Part shown: positions 5,902 to 8,595 of the stretch, piece by piece
How positions within the stretch are numbered: position 1 is the stretch's first letter
Layout: the number at the start of each line of letters is the position of its first letter
Origin: PVC group bacterium
GTDB taxonomy: Bacteria > Verrucomicrobiota > Kiritimatiellia > UBA8416 > PXDI01
Assembly (NCBI GenBank): GCA_003565095.1
Contig: PXDI01000112.1
Coordinates: 1-8,595, forward strand
Length of the DNA: 8,595 nucleotides
Direction: 5' to 3'
Position numbers and translations under genes: made by a program
The notes under the pieces: generated by a model
Told to the model about the DNA's origin: nothing
Databases searched by the model: none
The model's input: the letters and a program-made list of their open reading frames with translations, nothing else

Positions 5902-7613
5902 GCCTGCGGATCAACAGGTTTGATAATGGGCTGGGTTTTTGTAGTGGTTGACGCCATCTGCCACTTGCTGCTTTTGATGCTGAAATCAACCTCTTTCTCG
6001 CACAGTGCAATATTCCTGATGTGATAGGTAATGCGGTCAAGTGCGCGCAAATACTCACTGAAGAAAAACGCCGAGAGCGGTGAAACCTGATGGGCGGCCA
6101 CCTTTTGTGCAAAATTATTGCGGGTGGTCTCACTTTGCGTGCTGTAACCATCAAGCGCCACAAACAGTTCATCAACGAGCGCCTTGTGTTTCCCGTTTTC
6201 GGTGACAAGACAGCTGCCAAGCTTGGCAACCAATTGGTAAGCCAGCAGGTAGGTCGAAAACAGCTTTTCAAAACTGTCGGCATCTACCAATGCTTCTACT
6301 CCTAAAGAACTGCGGGCTACCGAAATCTGGCTGATTTCGTCAATGTGATCACCAATCCGCTCGATATCGGTCATGCAACGGTTAATGAGCTGCATCAGAA
6401 CAACCTGGCGGCGCGAAAGATAACTCCGGGCCAAATGCCGCAGGTAACTTTTCATTGACAGCTTGATTTCGTTGATGGCTTTTTCATTCTGCTGAATCAT
6501 TCGCAGTTCGGCTTTATCTACACCGAAAAACAGGTGTGCGTCCCTGCGCATGCTGCTGGTGGCCAGCATTAATGTGCGTTGCAATTCCCTAATGGATGCC
6601 GCCAGTGCCTGCTCCGGCAGTTTGAGCAGCAAGGGGTCAAGGTAACTGGCCGCCGGGGCGGGTTCGCGGCTGCTCACCAGTCGTCTAACCAGCCATACAA
6701 AAGCGGGAATGAAAGGAAGTAAGAGCAGTGAGCCGACAATCATAAGCGTGGTGTGCAGATTGGCTGCCTGTCGCACCAGGGACGGTGAGCTCCATTGTGC
6801 CGTGCGGATCAACCATGGCGCGGCGACGATACCGACTGTTACATTAAATATATTAAACAAGAGGTGTGTGAATGCGCCGCGCCGCGCCTCGATGTTGGTG
6901 CCGATGCTACTTAAAAGCGCCGTAATACAGGTGCCGATTGATGCGCCGAGAATAACTGGATATACCTGCCAGATGGAAGTGAAGACACCGGCGGAAATCA
7001 GGGCGAAATTCATGCCGAGTATCGCGCCGCTGCTTTGAACAATGGCGGTCAGCAGAACGGAGATCAATATGCCGGTCAGCATGCCGGGCAAGGTTGATCC
7101 GTCAATGCCGGTCAGCAGCGGGGCCAGTAGCTCACGATGGGGGCGTATGGCTCCACTCATGGTGCGCATTCCCAGAAAAAGCAGGCCAAAACCTAGTAGG
7201 GCGCGTCCGAGCGCCTTGCCTGTTTTTGAAGGCGTAATCATCGAGTACAGTAATCCTAACGCCATGGCGGCAAAGCAGTAATCATCCAGCCGGAAAGAAA
7301 CAACCTGCATTGACAGGGTTGTGCCGAGATTGGCGCCGAAAACCGGCGCAGCGGCACGTGTAAGAGTGAGCAATCCGGCATTTATGAAGCCCGTCAGCAT
7401 TACCGTGGCTGCGCTGCTGTGCATCAGGAATCCCATTACGGTGCCCAGCGCAAATCCGGGCAGGCGGTGGACGGTGGCGGCAGAAAGGATTGTACGCAGG
7501 CTGGTTCCGGCGGCCACCCGTAGCTCTCCGGTCATTACATTCATGCCGAAGATGAATAGCGCCAAACCGCCCAACACCTCGAAAACAAGAAAAAATATCT
7601 CACTACCATTCAT
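5877..7613 (-). CDS. Na/Pi cotransporter family protein with C-terminal PhoU-like domain
   Basis: This 578-residue inner-membrane protein belongs to the NptA/YjbB-type sodium:phosphate family, expected to move phosphate with Na+. The membrane part (about 5-310) contains the two inverted family repeats. The first has GTVMGFLMHSSAATVMLTGFI (57-77) and GANLGTT (93-99); the second has VLLTAIVQSSGAILGM (186-201) and GASIGT (223-228). The usual QSS signature is intact in repeat 2 (Gln193) but is HSS in repeat 1 (His65). After a short linker, residues 340-540 form a helical PhoU-like regulatory domain, with NEKAINEIKLSMKSYLRHLA (376-395) and INRCMTDIERIGDHIDEIS (410-428). The ATG at 7613 is preferred; the frame also opens at a TTG at 7637, which would add 8 polar residues. 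The ribosome binding site of either start is weak. No Pho-box-like repeat was recognised upstream. Confidence 0.88.
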   Translation of the reverse strand: MNGSEIFFLVFEVLGGLALFIFGMNVMTGELRVAAGTSLRTILSAATVHRLPGFALGTVMGFLMHSSAATVMLTGFINAGLLTLTRAAAPVFGANLGTTLSMQVVSFRLDDYCFAAMALGLLYSMITPSKTGKALGRALLGFGLLFLGMRTMSGAIRPHRELLAPLLTGIDGSTLPGMLTGILISVLLTAIVQSSGAILGMNFALISAGVFTSIWQVYPVILGASIGTCITALLSSIGTNIEARRGAFTHLLFNIFNVTVGIVAAPWLIRTAQWSSPSLVRQAANLHTTLMIVGSLLLLPFIPAFVWLVRRLVSSREPAPAASYLDPLLLKLPEQALAASIRELQRTLMLATSSMRRDAHLFFGVDKAELRMIQQNEKAINEIKLSMKSYLRHLARSYLSRRQVVLMQLINRCMTDIERIGDHIDEISQISVARSSLGVEALVDADSFEKLFSTYLLAYQLVAKLGSCLVTENGKHKALVDELFVALDGYSTQSETTRNNFAQKVAAHQVSPLSAFFFSEYLRALDRITYHIRNIALCEKEVDFSIKSSKWQMASTTTKTQPIIKPVDPQAYLDRLDS

Positions 7614-7862
7614 ATAAACACCATCTTTATTGAACAATTTTCTAACACAAACTGCTTATGGAATCCAGCAATTACGCGATGCGAGCAGTAATTCGTTGTT
7701 GCGGGCAGCATGCTCGATAACATCGCCATAGCGATTGCGGGTTTCGACAAAGCTTGCGACAAAGGAGAAAACACCCGAGAAACCCGGAAGCGTCTCATAA
7801 GAACCGCGGTTAATTTATGCAGATGGCTTGCTCTGCCGGGGGGATGTGTTAGTGTATTGCGC
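7614..7862. promoter_or_regulatory. 249-bp divergent intergenic region between transporter and efflux lipoprotein genes
   Basis: Both flanking genes read outward, so promoters for each should lie here. No unambiguous -35/-10 pair was found. Two small inverted repeats are visible. GATG-CGAGCA (7678-7687) faces TGCTCG-ATAA-CATC (7711-7724), and ATCGC-CATA-GCGAT (7722-7735) follows directly. They overlap by three bases and so could not both form fully. No reading frame here has a recognisable product and no known RNA family was identified. Confidence 0.4.
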
Positions 7863-8595
7863 ATGAGTCTTTTAGGTAAAAGCAGAATTTTGTTGGTAAT
7901 GGCTGTGCTTGGGCCCGCCGGCTGTCGTTCTCCATTGAAAATGCAGCAGGCGGCTGACCGCGCGGCGTATGATGCGATTGGCATTGTGCGTACGGAGTTG
8001 GCGATGGACGATGTGCCGTTTAGTGTTGAAATGCCCGGCGAAACATTGCGCCGCAGGCTGATTGAGCAGCAGTTGCTGCCGGCAACTGCCCCGTTGGCTT
8101 CGCGGCCGGAGGATCTTCCCGCAGTAAAACGCTGGAAACCGGAGTATCTGCCGTCTGTCGCGGCAATTCCGGATAAAGCTGTCCTGGCTGAACAGGAACT
8201 GCCCGTGTTCGGTCTGAATGATGTTTTGCAACTGGCGGCCGAGGGCAGCCGGGAATACCAGACCCGTAAGGAACGCCTTTTTCTGGCCGCTTTGTCGCTT
8301 GATCTGGAAGAAGAGGAATTTCGCGGCACGGTGGCCGGAATGCTGGCGGCCAGAGGCAGCGCAGATATGAGCGGGGAAGAGGATGTGCGCGGCACGGCAC
8401 TCGAGTCATCGCTTTCATTCGGCAAAGTATTCAAAAGCGGAACCCAACTGGCGGCGGATCTTACCGTGGATGTTGTCCGGCTGCTGACGGCACCGAAAGC
8501 TTCCGCACTGGGCCTGCAACTCGACACCAGTATCACTGTTCCGCTGGGGCGGGGGGCCGGCCGGCATATTGCCGCCGAGCAGCTTACCCAGGCAC
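7863..8595 (+). CDS. TolC-like outer-membrane efflux lipoprotein (partial, 3' end outside window)
   Basis: The frame runs without a stop from ATG 7863 off the right edge, giving 244 codons. The N-terminus is a lipoprotein signal peptide: basic MSLLGKSR, a hydrophobic stretch, and the lipobox GPAGC with Cys21 as the acylation site. Residues 22-115 form a proline-containing leader, ending VFGLNDVLQLAAEGSREYQTR (115-135). From there the sequence matches the first helix of outer-membrane efflux proteins (OEP/TolC fold), followed by a long amphipathic helix rich in Glu and Arg. A beta-type segment (SSLSFGKVFKSGTQLAADLTVDV) and LQLDTSITVPLGRGAGR (218-234) correspond to the barrel strand and the family's Q/TxPLxRG motif. 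It is expected to form the outer-membrane channel of a tripartite exporter, whose other parts could lie to the right. No strong ribosome binding site precedes the ATG. The opposite strand carries a long open frame over the same bases, which is a shadow. Confidence 0.8.
   Translation, partial: MSLLGKSRILLVMAVLGPAGCRSPLKMQQAADRAAYDAIGIVRTELAMDDVPFSVEMPGETLRRRLIEQQLLPATAPLASRPEDLPAVKRWKPEYLPSVAAIPDKAVLAEQELPVFGLNDVLQLAAEGSREYQTRKERLFLAALSLDLEEEEFRGTVAGMLAARGSADMSGEEDVRGTALESSLSFGKVFKSGTQLAADLTVDVVRLLTAPKASALGLQLDTSITVPLGRGAGRHIAAEQLTQA

Noticed and set aside
5828..6283. 151-codon minus-strand open frame in the transporter tail
   Set aside because: The PhoU-like domain is read in another frame of the same strand; this frame has no family features.
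7610..8536. 308-codon minus-strand open frame
   Set aside because: The plus strand over the same bases encodes a lipobox and OEP-like motifs without a stop; the minus frame is low-complexity Ser/Arg/Ala-rich, as expected of a shadow.

Overview
This window looks like a chromosomal segment from a Gram-negative bacterium of moderately high GC. The outer-membrane efflux lipoprotein at the right edge shows the cell has an outer membrane. The gene mix (stand-alone prephenate dehydratase, class 1B PyrD with PyrK, a PhoU-tailed Na/Pi transporter, a RAYT-type transposase) and the many hypothetical residues would fit the Verrucomicrobia/Kiritimatiellota/Lentisphaerae group. That placement is an impression from style, not a demonstrated result.

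Left part (1-1453): the 3' end of a zincin-type metalloprotease gene is followed immediately by a roughly 1.26-kb single-gene mobile element. The element carries a REP-associated tyrosine transposase (RAYT, Y1/HUH family) with a C-terminal helix-turn-helix domain resembling DnaA domain IV. Its ends are 32-bp imperfect inverted repeats, and the right end is present as two exact 49-bp tandem copies. The left repeat lies inside the protease reading frame, so the protease appears to have been interrupted close to its natural C-terminus. A 13-bp bulged stem-loop at 1454-1490 lies between the old protease end and the convergent pheA.

Middle part (1505-5901): pheA (prephenate dehydratase, minus strand) is divergent from pyrK-pyrD (plus strand). 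The latter pair encodes the two subunits of the NAD-dependent class 1B dihydroorotate dehydrogenase and is coupled by an ATGA overlap. After a 72-bp gap comes a 552-codon gene for a single-pass, membrane-anchored protein of unknown function.

Right part (5877-8595): a minus-strand Na/Pi cotransporter with a PhoU-like tail overlaps the unknown gene tail-to-tail by 25 bp. A 249-bp divergent intergenic region separates it from a TolC-like outer-membrane efflux lipoprotein that runs off the window. No tRNA, rRNA, CRISPR array or confident riboswitch was seen. Most of the window is ordinary housekeeping; the unusual parts are the RAYT element and its duplicated end, the altered motifs in PheA and the transporter, and the unknown membrane protein.
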